Positions 37,491 through 50,004 of a DNA stretch of 64,000 nucleotides are shown here, piece by piece. Positions within the stretch are counted from its first letter, which is position 1. The number at the start of each line of letters is the position of its first letter. Both the position numbers and the translations under genes were made by a program. The notes beneath the pieces were generated by a model. The model saw nothing but the letters and a program-made list of their open reading frames with translations, was not told the origin of the DNA and did no database searches. This DNA is from Marsupella aquatica (taxonomy: Eukaryota; Marchantiophyta): the NCBI GenBank assembly GCA_973895155.1, contig OZ316892.1, positions 25,792,001 to 25,856,000 on the forward strand, given 5' to 3'.

Positions 37491-38269
37491 TTGCTAGAAG
37501 TCTTCGAAAAAAGAACTCATCTTCAAACTTATTTAACTATGCATGACTGAGGGTCCTGTTCTGACATATAGTTATGTCACTGCCAAAGAAAAACAAGCCT
37601 CTGGGTTAGACAGGAGACCAATAAAGTTGAGGGTAAACCAATAAGTGCCAGGAATGAAGAAAGAAGCACCAAAGAAGGGATTTGGTGGACTGTACAGATT
37701 TGGTGGACTGTTTTGGCAGCCAACACGATGTACAAAACATATTCAAACTTTTTCAAACACACGCCTGAACACAAATAAAAGTGGTCAGTTTAAGGAAAGG
37801 TGAATATTTTACAGTGCTTCTGAAACCTCAACATGGATTTTGTGATGGAAGTTTTGGGAACATTGGAAGTAAATGTTAGCATTGACTTTTCAATATATAC
37901 ATTATTTGTAAAATTGAAAATTTCCAATAGAATTTTATTGTGCGGTTCACATAACTTCTCTAATAAAAAACAAATAATGTTTTCACAGGTAGTAAGAGAA
38001 TCAAAGTGACAAGAGATTCCAAGACACAGGCAGTTACGTGGCTGTCTGTCGAATGGAGTTTCCTGCCTTCACTTTCCCCGAAAAATTAAATGGTTCAATT
38101 TATTTTTTAATAAGATGGGTCAGGAATTTATGGCGATTCCAATGATGTTTGGTAGATTTTCCCTGCCGTCAAAGACAATAATTTGACCACTTTTAGGTGG
38201 AAGTATGTCGGTAGGGGACTGTAGGAGTAGGTATATATGTTCCAAGACACGAGTTATTATTGGTGACCA

Positions 38270-38780
38270 TTTCCTCCATCTGAGTAAACTTATCCTCTCG
38301 TCATGATTAGAAAAACAGAAGTTACCAGAGTGGTCCCCCAACAATGGTTTGTTGGAATCTTCAGGAAGGATGTTCAATACTAAGATCAGAAACACATCAC
38401 AAACTGCAAGGTTAGACACCAGTTTGGACATCCAAAATTAAAAAATAAGAAATAAAAATACTAAGATCAGAACACAAAACATAAATGGCTACTTTAAACT
38501 TTACTCATGATTGATCGCTATTTTTTCTCCCCCCTGGAATAGAGAGAGTTCAATTCCCAACTGACTTTTATTTCCAATGGTTTGGTGGCCATTTTATCCA
38601 TTAGAATTTCACTTCCCGAAAGTCATCTCCTCTCTTCATGGTTAAATAACAAAAGTTACCAGAGTGGTCCCCAAACGAATGGTTCGTGGGAATCATTTGG
38701 AGGGACATTCAATACTAAGATTACAATATCTAACATTAATAGCTCTTTAAAATGTTCTCATGATTGATCACTAAGTTTTC
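38270..38780 (+). repeat. Diverged tandem duplication, about 334-bp period
   Basis: GTTACCAGAGTGGTCCCC occurs at 38321 and 38655. It is followed in both by CAA.GAATGGTT.GT.GGAATC, CATTCAATACTAAGAT and CTCATGATTGATC.CTA. It is non-coding. Confidence 0.8.
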
Positions 38781-38990
38781 AATTTACAAATGACTTTATT
38801 TTCAGTTGGTTGGGTGTACCCCTCACCTCCGTGGGACATCATCATCAGACGCCAACAAATTGACCCTGGACAGTTAGGTGTAAGGTACCCCGTTTATTTA
38901 AGAACATAAATATGAATGTTGGAAGGTCAACCTAGCCCAAATTGATTTTGGTTAAATTCATAGTCCACCCTTATTCAGTGATTTTCTAGT

Positions 38991-39165
38991 CTGCAGATTT
39001 TTGCCAAAATGTTAGCTCCTCCTGGAGTACATGTAGTTTTAATTATGCACTCAGTTTGCAGATTTTTGCCATAATGATCCTCCTCCTGGAGTACATGTAG
39101 TTTTAATTGTGCACCCAGTTTGCAGAGTTTTGCCATAATGTTACCCCCTCCTCCTGGAGTACATT
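38991..39165 (+). repeat. Tandem repeat, 64-65 bp x 2.7
   Basis: TGCAGATTTTTGCCA starts at 38992, 39057 and 39121. Each is followed by CTCCTCCTGGAGTACAT, and the first two by GTAGTTTTAATT.TGCAC. Similarity between copies is high. Confidence 0.88.
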
Positions 39166-39198
39166 AGTTACCTCCTGTACCAAGGTCAACTGCTGATG

Positions 39199-39632
39199 TG
39201 TTAGGCTCCTGCTTCCTTTGGGGTCGTGAATTTGTGATCTGTGTGGTGCAAGCCTTGGGGTGCATTCAGTCTCTTCTGTGTTTTGTTTTGTTAGATATTG
39301 TTTTAATCTTGTGACTCATGAACTAACTACAGTTAGGCTAACTCAGGTTAGGACTTAGCTAACGTTAGCGGTAGTGCTGTTGTGCATATAACCAGGGCTG
39401 ATACCAGACCCTGGTGAAACTTAGTTTCATTGTTACGGAGCTAGTTGAGAGATAGGGAGAGCTTGTGCTGTGGATGCTTGGTATGGCCGGTCGGTCTAGA
39501 GTGCAGTAAAGTTCTTGTGTGTTCCCGTGGACGTAGCCTCATGTGGAGGTGAACCACGTATCTCTCTGTGTCGACTATTGTGTGTTGGATGGTTCATGGA
39601 CTTGCCGTTACGAATGTCGTCTATGCTTAACA
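39199..39632 (+). mobile_element. Copia-like LTR remnant, about 434 bp
   Basis: The segment runs from TGTTAGGC to GCTTAACA, with a 5-bp TGTTA/TAACA terminal inverted repeat. Inside are CATATAACCAGG (possible TATA box) at about 39386, TTCTTGTGTGTTCCCGTGGA at about 39512 and AGGTGAACCACGTATCTC at about 39547, the copia R/U5 signature also seen in reverse at 27.7 kb. No primer-binding site, polypurine tract or target-site duplication is evident, so the borders are tentative. Confidence 0.55.
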
Positions 39633-42600
39633 TTTTTCTTGCTTTAATTCTTTATCTTTGGAGGTGAACATTTTTTTTGCAACCCATAAACCTTTTAATG
39701 AAGGGGTCTAACTTTGGAAACGCTTGGAGTGGGGTGGCATTCCAGTATAGATGAAGATTTTCATGTCTTAACCTCCTCCTTATGAAGGCCTCTCTGGTGC
39801 ATAACAAGGCCAAGGGCTGGAATCCATTTTTTTATGGACAATTGAAGATTGGTTCTTAGAGGTTTCCTTTTGTGCACTTATTTTGCATTTGATTTTGTTT
39901 ACTTGGGATCTTTTTGGTTTATTCGTTTGTACTCTATTTGACTTTTTTATAAAAACTTTGTGTATATTCACATTTTTTAATCAACAATTGAGAATTGTTA
40001 AGAAATTAGGACCTTGAAAGCAAGATGCAAGAAGGCCCTGAAAATCATAAATCCTTCCAAGGTCAAACGCTTGCCTATCATTAATGAGGCTTTGCCACAT
40101 AATTATACACAACAATTTCAAGGAAGCTCGGGCACCTTACTTCATGTGCATTCCAGAAAGAGTGCTTGAGTGGACTTTTCCAGCCAATGGATAAGCTTAG
40201 TGGCGTCTGGACACCTGCTGAGAATCTTAATTACCAGCGAAGTGGGAGTTAATTAATTGGAGCCTGTCGTTTTACGGAAATTCGAAATATTTAATGATTG
40301 ATTTGGGAGTTTCAAACACTTCCCGCCAAGTTCTCACATGGGATTTCTTCGATGATTTAATTCTCATCGATAGTTATTAGGTACTAGATTTTCTGAAATA
40401 GATGCTAAATTCGAGAACTCACTAAATTTGAGAATTTCACAATAAATGCTAGCTGCCTCAAATTTATAGTGAGATCTCCGAACACAGAACAATTTAGAAT
40501 TGGATGATTTTCACTAAATGCGTTCCACAGTACTGCACTTGGATGTTGGACAGATATACATCATCCAGATGGTTGAACAAGCCTTTTGTTTTCTTGCCTG
40601 TCTCAGTTGATGAGCGGTAAAATTCAGCTTTATTTTCTTGTAAGTATAATTTGCAAGCTAAAAGGTAGCCATCTAAGTTGGCGATGTGTGCCTTCAGGTT
40701 CAGGTTCAGCTTCAGTGGACTCTAGTGCCTCTTCCTTAAGGTTGTCCATAATATGTTCTTTTCAGGGGCTGATTTTGGATAGTCTAGATCATGTTCACTA
40801 GATTTTTTGATCATATGTATTTTTATACTCTAACTAGCATGCTCTCTGATTAACCATCAAACACGTCTGGGCTCTTTACCTTGTTCTGGGGTGGGTTGGG
40901 AGCTTGGGTATAGGCAAACGTTTTTCCATATGAGTTCTTTCATTTTCACTATTTCATTGCTTGGCTATAGCCTTCTTCCATATGGGTTCTTTCATCTTCA
41001 TTATTTCATTGCACCTTTGGCTTGGTCTACCCCACGCATGTCTCTTGTGCTAGCCCACTTGTGTTTATGGGGTGTATTTGCCCCCCTGCCCTCCATATTC
41101 TCCTGTGTGCTCATAGGCACTCTCTTGCATTTCCATGTATATTTGCTGTACCGTGTTTGCCTCGTCTAAAAGTTGCAGGCAAGGTTCAGGGAAGGAGAAT
41201 TATGATATTTTGCATCGATCAGCAATTTTGTCCTTGGAAGAAGCTACAAGGAGGAAAGTTTTTTGGTCTTTCGTTTTGTTTTAAAAGAATTGGCATCTGC
41301 AAGGAAAGTGTTCTGTCGCTGATCTCGTGAGATGGATGGCTGCGTATTATGGTATTATGGTGCAGTCTCTGTGAATCTCAAATTCGTACCCGGCCAACGA
41401 AAGTTCTGTCGAGTCTGTGATGAGCTCCTTCCAAGCTACGAGGCACGTGGAGAACCAGGTGCCTGGGCCTTTCCACATACAAAGATCGAGTGCCAGTATT
41501 CTTGGAGTCACTGTTCTTTTCGTGATGGGATGGAAACTGTATGCTGCGCTTGTTCTGGATTCAAACTGTGGACCCGCAGAAAGGTTCTGCTCAGCATCTG
41601 AAGGGGAGCACTGAAGCTACCAAGTTTGGAAAGTCTTGCTCACAGTCTCGTCGTGAACAAGAACGGGTAGAATGCCAGAACAGAGGAAATTCTATCAAAA
41701 TATATTAAGAGAGGACCGGATCATAGTATGTAACGTAGCATCCCTCTACTCAGTTTCAAATTCGGATCCGGAGGAAGGTTCCGTCATACATGTGATGGAA
41801 TGTTTGTCTCAAGGTGCATGGAAGGTGCGACGTGGAGAGCCTTGTCAGCTGTTCCATTTACAAGAATCAGCAGCTTCTAGTCCTCAGGATGTTAACTTTG
41901 GTAAGTTGATGCACACACTTTGCGCAGTTGCGTTCTGTCGTTTCCCTGTATTGAAAAAAGATAATGATTTGATTCATGAGAATGAGCAATGCCGCTGTTA
42001 TAATATACTTTAATTTGGTCGTCATACCATTGTCCTGGTGCGCGTTGATCTTGTCATCTCTCTGTCCAATACTTGTTTGATGCAGCTGTGTTCCCCCATT
42101 CCTAAAAGTATGCAAGTTGGTTCCCCATGTGAAGATTCTGTTTTGTTGCTGGGATGGCAAACATCTCGTGCCAGATTGCAGTTTGGGAGCTTGGACGTTT
42201 TTCTGAGTATTGTTTGGTTGACACATTCCTTGTCTCTTGCATGGAAACTCCTAGATGACTGCTATTTCATTAATAAATAAGGATCGCTCTCGGCTGGGAT
42301 AGTGGGGGCGATTGTTGTAATATTTTTCTTTACATGCGTAGGAGTACGTATTGAATTTCAATTCAATCAGGATCCAAACGGTAACTCTAAAATTTTCAAG
42401 TACGCACTTTTTTCTATCTATCGCTGTCTAGTTCACGTTGATACGCGTAGAGAGGCTACTCATTCTGGTGAAGATTGGTTTCTATCTTGCTTCTGGATGA
42501 ATTTGGGTTAATTGGCTCGTTGCATTGCAGTTTGTAACACATAGTAAAAGGGGCAGTCTACTCGGAGATGAAAACATTAACCGAGAAATTAGCGGTCGAA

Positions 42601-44390
42601 ACAAAGCTGTAGTGTTTTCATTTTTGTTTCTAGACCTGTAGCGGCGATTACGATGTGACACCAAAATACAATTCCTGAAGCAGGCATGCAGACAAATACC
42701 GCGGGTCACACTGGTTACGGCAAAAATAATTTACTGAGACAATGAGCCTGCTGCTATCCTGGATCTCAAGAACATCTTTGAAAGGACGGTGTACTTGTTG
42801 TAGGCCAATGGGAGCTTACTATTTGTAAGTTTCGAGCCATATTTGGTCAGACAGAAAGACAAGGCACCGCAGGTCACGAAGAAAGAAAGACCCTGACAGT
42901 GTTGTTTTTGGTATCTTATAACATGGTCACAAGAACAGTAACATTTCCAAGATACCAACGACCACAATCTCGGCTTTCTCTTTATCTCAGATACTCTGGT
43001 AGTTGCATGCTAATTACACCTTCATTAGAAGGGCTTTTGTTTTGCAGACAAACCAATACTGGGCGATAAGCTCGAAACAAAGTCCCACATTGGGACAAGT
43101 TTAGACGTAGGGAAAGGGCCAAGCTCCAGAGACTTTCTGCTGGAGACAGTGATACTTATTACTGAGAGGTTAGGGAAGGTGGAGAGTGTAGAGCCTGGAG
43201 TCTTCATTAGGCCCCCAAATACGATTACGGACAACTTCTCAACGGACCCAGCCAGCATGGTCGTAGTGTAGGGAACAAGCACGGTGCATATTACATAGTA
43301 TGAGAGGAAAACTGAGAAGTATTAAGCTTGCTTGTGGATTGGATATCACAAGTTTGTCGTGTTTCGGAGAGGAATATGCAGACTGAAGGAGAGCAGTTCC
43401 AGTGTTTGCAGAGAGGGAGCGAGGGTCGACTATTGCGTATCTTGAGCTAACATCGGATTAACTGATATTCGGAAAAGAGAAATGGAAAACCGGTGTCTTA
43501 CTTGTTGGACGAAACTGCCAGGCTGAGTGACAGGATACCCAGGTGAGATAGGAACACTTGTCCGTTTGGTTAGAGAGTGATGCTTTAACTGTTCACTCGA
43601 GACACAAGCCTGATTCCTTGTCGTGTCTGGACTGAGATGGTTTTCAAAAATTGCTGCCTCGTATAGTGCTGTGAGACTATGTTTTGGGGGAATTGGGGCC
43701 TCTAAAAGAATCCAAGGGTGTCGCCATCGTACAGGAGATAAGGACTTTTGAGAGGCTGAGCATTGACAACTGAGTAATAGTTGAGGCTTATTTGGCTATT
43801 GAAGTTGAATTGTTCTCCGTAATTCCTGCTCGAAATGAGTTCCTCATATTGAGTCCAAACTTGCTGCAATGGTGCTTAATTAACGCTCACCGCCCTACAG
43901 TAAATGAGTGTAACTCGCCAGTTTAATTTGATGAGAGAAAATGCAGAAAAGCAGAATTGTCCATGTTTTGCTACAGCCTACATATCAGTTCAGAAACTGT
44001 ATCGTGTTTATGTAATGAAGTGAATCTGGTGTCACAGTTAGCTTGATTTTGTTTTATTACATGTGAGGGTCGGTTTGTTTGAAATTAGATTAAGCAAAAG
44101 TATTTTATTAGAAAATTGATCTTATTGACTGGTTAGGCAAGGGCACATGAATAGAGTGAATTTGCCCAGGAACAGGATATAAGGGAAATTTACACTGAGA
44201 TGCTAGCAGACATCGCCTCTAAACAATTTCTCCTACAATTTCTCAATAAACCATCGGTGGTCTCCATCCTATTCATGTCACTAATCTCCTGCCCGAGGTC
44301 CAAGCTCAGGGTCTCTACCATGTATCACGTCGAGTGAGCAAAACGTTGTGGGTTTTGATCCGTCCTGCTCGGATATTATGAAGCCATTAG
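39633..44390 (+). other. Region with possible exons of an unidentified plus-strand gene
   Basis: Several splice-bounded open stretches occur on the plus strand. 41332-41583 contains cysteine pairs (KFCRVCDELL ... VCCACSGFKLWTRRK), but a second frame over the same bases is also fully open. The stretch 41672-41900 ends at a good donor (TTTG|GTAAGT). The stretch 43048-43271, after TTTTGCAG, reads DKPILGDKLETKSHIG ... SSRDFLLETVILITERLGK. These could be upstream exons of the gene whose end is at 45178. I could not join them with consistent phase and do not recognise the protein. Confidence 0.3.
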
Positions 44391-45178
44391 CAACATAGAA
44401 AAAGCCGAGACAGTATTTGAAACATTCGATGATCCGAAGCAGGCTCAGGAACGGGGCACTGCTCCGGCTATTGAACAAGTGAGTCCTTAGACCTTGTGGG
44501 CAGACTGTACTGTTTCTTCTTAGATGTAGTGAATCCTACATAAGGTTACAAGACTAAAACACTTATTTCTCAATTGTGCCAGGTACAGGTTGTGTAGGGC
44601 TGTCGTTGACATCTTCTTGCCCTGTAGGCTATTGATCTGGTGGGCAGGTGACATGCTAACTAACCAGCTGCTGCAATTTCTCTAGGGAGAAATGAAAGGC
44701 GTGGATAAGAGCCCTAAATATCTGTTCAGGTTACCTGTGAACCTTTGAGACTATACCCAAGACCGCACAGAAAGAACAGGTACCGTAGTCCGTTTGTGAC
44801 ATGTTCTGTAGTGTTTACAATTTGAGTGAGTCAACACTGCTATTCGATTCTGGCAGAGCGGCACATACTAATTAAGCTCGTGCAGGCGACAAGAGAACCC
44901 TGATAGCCCACTAGCAGCTCTTGGACTTATGCAAAGTTTTGCAAAGCAAAGAATAGCCGGAGAAGATCTTTCTGCACTCGACAAGCTGGTGAAGACACTC
45001 ATCCGACTTGGTGACCGCAGGTTGGTTGTAACCACAATTCTGCTTCCTTTCTGTCTGCCTCATCGCTTTGATGAGAACTTCGTGAGATAGGATAGGATTA
45101 GGGTTCCGATATAGAATAATTCTCCATGTCAGGAGATTCTGGTTGGCAACTTATCGGGTTACTTGTTTGGCCAGATGA
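44391..45178 (+). CDS. Last four exons of a gene of unknown function
   Basis: Four consecutive segments have matching splice phases: 44391-44478, 44686-44729, 44886-45020 and 45133-45178 (stop TGA). All introns are GT-AG (donors GTGAGT, GTTACC, GTTGGT). Translation gives NIEKAETVFETFDDPKQ, then GEMKGVDKSPKYLFR, then a helix-prone stretch with SPLAALGLMQSFAKQ and DLSALDKLVKTLIRLGDR, ending RRFWLATYRVTCLAR. I recognise no family; the first piece is mildly PPR/TPR-like. The start of the first exon could instead be 44384, and upstream exons probably lie between 41 and 43.3 kb. The gene converges on the FGGY kinase, whose stop codon is 356 bp away on the other strand. Confidence 0.45.
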
Positions 45179-45533
45179 AGTGCTAGGATGTTCAATCGCG
45201 TGACCTGATGTGTTTCCAAGTTTCCTACTCATTACTTCCCAATTAACATCAAGAGTTCTAGAGTGCCAACGCCCAGGTTTGAAGAAGATAGCGTTCAAGT
45301 ACGCCTCTGATGCTAATGAACCCAGAATATAGGAATGAACAAAGGTGCTCTGCCACCCAGTTACTCATTCCTTAATATGGCCCGAAACCTAGACTTTCTA
45401 GTGTCAACTCATGATTCAAGAACATCTCCTCACAACACTCCTCACAGCCAAAATAAGGGTTAGAGGCGATCGCTCACGCGAAATGTGACGGGGATAATGA
45501 ATGAGAGAGGATTGTCATCGATTAAAAAGTCGT

Positions 45534-48500
45534 TCAGTCACGCCCTGTTTGGCTCTGGAACTCCCTTAAACTCGACAATTTTCTGAAAACTTGCTGAAGA
45601 GCGCAATATGATTCGCTGTAAGCCATATACAGTTCTTGGTATTTCTCTTGCTCAGCAGAAGACGGACTGAAAGTGCTCTTTACCTGAATCCAGCTCCCTG
45701 CACAACAAAATGCCACTAGGTGAAAATGCTTCAAATACTCTTCATCACCCGAGCAAAACGAAGGAAGAAACCTTCGAAACTGGGCTCTGATGTGTTGCTG
45801 AATTCCTCAATGCTTTGTAGGTGGGATCCACTAGAGGATGTAAAAGGGACCAGTCCATCCGCCATTACACTAAAGGTGCGTTAAAACTCGTGATTACACA
45901 TTCAGTTTACCGATAATTAAGCAACAAGCAATTTATGAAAACTTCTGCAAGGGCTAAATCTTCCATAGACATGCCTATTTCAGTTCAATGTGAAGGAGTG
46001 GACGAAGCCTCTTCAGCTTACCAACAGGAGACTCTGTAGATTGCCAACCCAACCATTTTCCTGCAAGCAGAGCAGCTCCTTTAACACCGACTTCCTGGAG
46101 TTCACCACAATAATTAAAAAATCATGTCATATCTGCTCTCTAGCCAAAGGAATGCAACCTCATGCTATTGTTTACTTGGCTCTCGTAAATAAGATTTCTA
46201 GTATGGTGGCTAAAGTTCTGTATATGCTTTCTAGCCAAGGAATGCAAGCTCTTGCTATTGTTTACTTAGCTCTCATCAACATGAATTTATCTGGTGGCTA
46301 CAGTTCTGTATCTGCCATTTAAAGAATCAGCATCAATTTCAAGAAAATATTCAGCATCAATGAAAGTAGTGGCATGACACAGCAAGGCAGGTACAGGTCA
46401 GGGCACTAGATGGCAGCCTTTTCACATGTTAAAGCTGTCAAGCTGTTCAAAGGAAATGCCAGGGCAGGGCACTAGATGGCAGCCTTTTCACATGTTATAG
46501 CTGTCAAGCTGTTCAAAGGAAATGCCAAATAATCACCATGTACAACTGCAGTGATGCTGAAAACCACCTGTGCATCTTCAAGGACCTCAACTGTCTGACA
46601 AAAAACACCTGCCATTACAGCTGGCCAAAGTGGAGACCTGTTTGAAGCAGCAAAGACCAATTTGACTCATTCCATTGAAGAAACAACTTTCACATTCTAC
46701 AAGTATGTGTCGATAAGCAATACATACTGAGGCAGAAGACATTCTCTTAATAGCACACGAAAACCCAGATCAGAAAACAATTGTCTACAAAAAACCTATC
46801 CATAAAAAGGGCATAAACCGGCATAAGCCACACGATATTTTGAAACAAGAAGAAGAAGCATGACATTTAAAACCAAAGACGAAAAATCCATAAAAGGGCA
46901 TAAACCGGCATAAGCCATATGATATTTTGAAACAAGAAGCAGAAGCATGACATTTAAAACCAAGGACAAAAACATTTCTAAGTAAAAAATTGACATGCAG
47001 ATTTTTTTGTGACCAAAATCGATACGAAAAGTTTCTGAAATTGTGTACTAAGTAAAAGTTAACCCGAGTTAGATGACATATCTTTGATTTAAAATAAAAC
47101 TTGGAGTACGAAATTTGGATAATACACACGAAAATTCGGTTAACCTTTCGACTAATAAACAAAAGCTGACCACTTTCATCCACTTTCTCTCAAAATACAC
47201 ATGGAAGAGGCACGGCAATTACGAAAAGGGTTTAGAGATCATTTGTTTAGAAATCATTTGTTTAGAGATGATCGGCAGTGCAGTGCAATCCCTGTGTGTT
47301 GATTACCTGGCTCCACCACCAACAACACGAAGAGGTCCTGAGAGATCTGTGAGGAGAACCAACGTGATTAGAGAGGCAGGTGACATCCAAATAACACCGC
47401 GAGCCGCTCCTTGACAGAATTCAAGGTCGTCACGAGCAGTATCAACGATCTGAAATATGGTACGACAGGACACAGCGACAAGGTATCCTAATATTGCCTC
47501 ATATATGGATACCTTCTGGGAGCTGCTCACTGGACATCGCGTCTCTTGCAGAACGCATTGCAAATGCGACACCTTCCATCACCTATTCAGATAAATAAAT
47601 CTATTACTTCCCACAAACTGGATATTGCTCTTGACCAACAATCAGGTGGCCAAAAAAGCAAAATAGCGTCCTGCTAGATTGCAATATGTACGGAACTTAC
47701 GAAGTGCACACTACTCTCTCCAGAGTGAGAATCAGCAACTCTGAAAGGATATATCTACTTATGCTAGAGAAAATGGCTTAAACAGGAGCAATTTTTAGCT
47801 GTGGTGTACATCGCTTCGGCACAGAATTTAGAAGATACGGACGGCTTTTTCCATGAGTGAAGTATCATAAAACGTACATGACAACAATTGAATAGAGAAT
47901 TATCAGATAACTCACGGCTCGAAAAAGATGTGCACGGGAAGTAGTTGCTGATATTCCAAGAAAACACGCACGGGCATGGCGATCCTCAAATGGGCAGCGC
48001 TCACCTGCCCAGATATTAATTGGGTGCCAACCCATATGATGAGTTCTACCGTCCTGTTTTGGATTTCCACGTACTTAACGTTCCAATTCATTACTCTGGC
48101 TCTAGCTGCAACTATTCTTTTTGTGATGGATTTTTTTGATTAATTCATAGCAGCGGCAGGCTAGGTTAGCAAACAGCCTGCAAACCTCACAAGGAGCAGT
48201 CCCAGAGCAAGGACATACATCTCAAGGCACATTGACATAAATTGAGGCCTCTGTTCTGAAAACGAAAAGACCGCCACCCTCAAGACGTAATATAATTTTA
48301 GATGCAAAATGAAAGTGAGGGAAACAGTCGTACTCTCGATAGGTCTACAGTCGCTTAACTTAAGGAAGGCAATAGAATACCATTTAAATAAGGAAGATAG
48401 AGGAGGCCTCCAGATCCTGCTGGTACCGATGCAGCCAGTCTGTCGAATTCTTTCCAAGTAGCAGTTTCTGAATAACAAGATTTGCGATTTCAGCTCAGTG

Positions 48501-49956
48501 CCTTCTTTCATGACGAAAAACTATAGATATCATGTAGCTCATTGCTGTATGCGGAGAAAATTTTAGAATAGATGAATCTTTACGAGACAATTAAACGGGA
48601 TCATGCTGCACTTTCCTTTCACCTACGAAAACAAGGCCTCCAACTCTTCCGGTTACTGCTACAGAGGTATGTCCTAACAGTTGAAGATTAGAATTGCTGC
48701 GGAGCAGTCATGCCATGAGCGGAAGATTAACCTTTCCCAGGGGATGAGCCGAGATTTGCTGCTGCCCATTCGAGATTTCCCCCTGCGTTCAGGATAGATC
48801 CTGCGTGCACATAATCTTCTCTCAAGTTTTCTTCCCATTTGTATGAAGGAGGATCTTACACAAATTTTGATATTCCATAAAATCACTTATCAATACAGCA
48901 GTTACAAGGGAGAGAACAGGTACAGTTAAATGACCTGTTTTAAACACAAGCGATGATTCAGGATGCGCGAGGGTGAACACGCCTGATGGATTGGGCATCT
49001 AGAAAATTCATACTCACCGTGTCAAAGTCAGAGGTCTCCAAGACAAGTATATGCACTTGGAAAGAGTCGATGAAACTAAACTGAACGATAAGAATCAGAG
49101 TCCACTTTCCTTTCATCCTCCAGCACTAGTTCATGTAAGTCATTCTCAAATCCCTATTCCAGGAATTTCATTTTTCCCTTTGTGCAGAAAAAACTTACGA
49201 ATCCGCTGTTGCTGCTAGAGTTCCGGAGAAACGATCCTGCCACCCACCTGAGAGTTTTCTGTCGTCAGTTATTGGCAATCGCAAAAACATTGAAAAATCG
49301 TGTAGGTAACAAAAGCTTAAATCATAATCAGTCCAAGACGCAAAAGTCGGCTGACTACACCTGTTACCATACCACTGATACTAAGATACTCTCTACGCAA
49401 AGTGGAAGACCAGCGTCATCCATTTGGGTAGACTTACCCGGATGTCCCTAGATATGCATACAGAGATCCAAGAGCACCTGCACCTGCCCTGGTTCATAAG
49501 GCCAAAGTCTCTTGACGTAAGGGCGAATATTGCATACATTCCTATCCACCCATCCCAAACCAGCAAACTTGGAAAGAAAACATCATTCTCCAGTACAGTC
49601 AGCTAAGCGATGTGGAAACAGAAATTACCCAAGAGTGCAAGCACCAGCATCACCACAGACATGCAACACAGGTAATCCTTGAAGCGCAGCACATCCTAAC
49701 TCCACAGCAGCACTGGCACTCACTTCCCCTGGTGGATGTCAATTCCTTTGGATATTAAGTCAAGTGATGATGCAACATGCTATTGCGAGACACTATGAGC
49801 AAGGGAGTGTGCCGTATATGAACTCCGGGACCAATTTCAAAAAACAACTTGCTGTCGTTTCATCAAAATCCTGCTAGTTTTATACCTATAATTTTAGGCA
49901 AGCATTGGAAGAACTGCATAGTGCTCGGAGCCTGTAGGACCATGTAGTATGGTTCT

Positions 49957-50004
<48 letters not shown>

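Noticed and set aside
45821-46322. Apparent extra exons of the plus-strand unknown gene (45821-45875 and from 45984)
   Set aside because: They share phase by coincidence, but they lie over the opposite strand of two clear FGGY-kinase exons (45830-45772 and 46094-46022). The plus-strand gene instead has a fitting terminal exon at 45133-45178.
48191-48260. Possible kinase exon after TTTTCAG (minus strand)
   Set aside because: Its translation lacks the conserved GERCPFEDRHAR block. The exon at 48004-47916 supplies it with correct phase.
49014-49080. Possible additional kinase exon (minus strand)
   Set aside because: It would leave a 31-base intron, too short for plants. Starting exon 11 at 48998 restores phase and a continuous family alignment.
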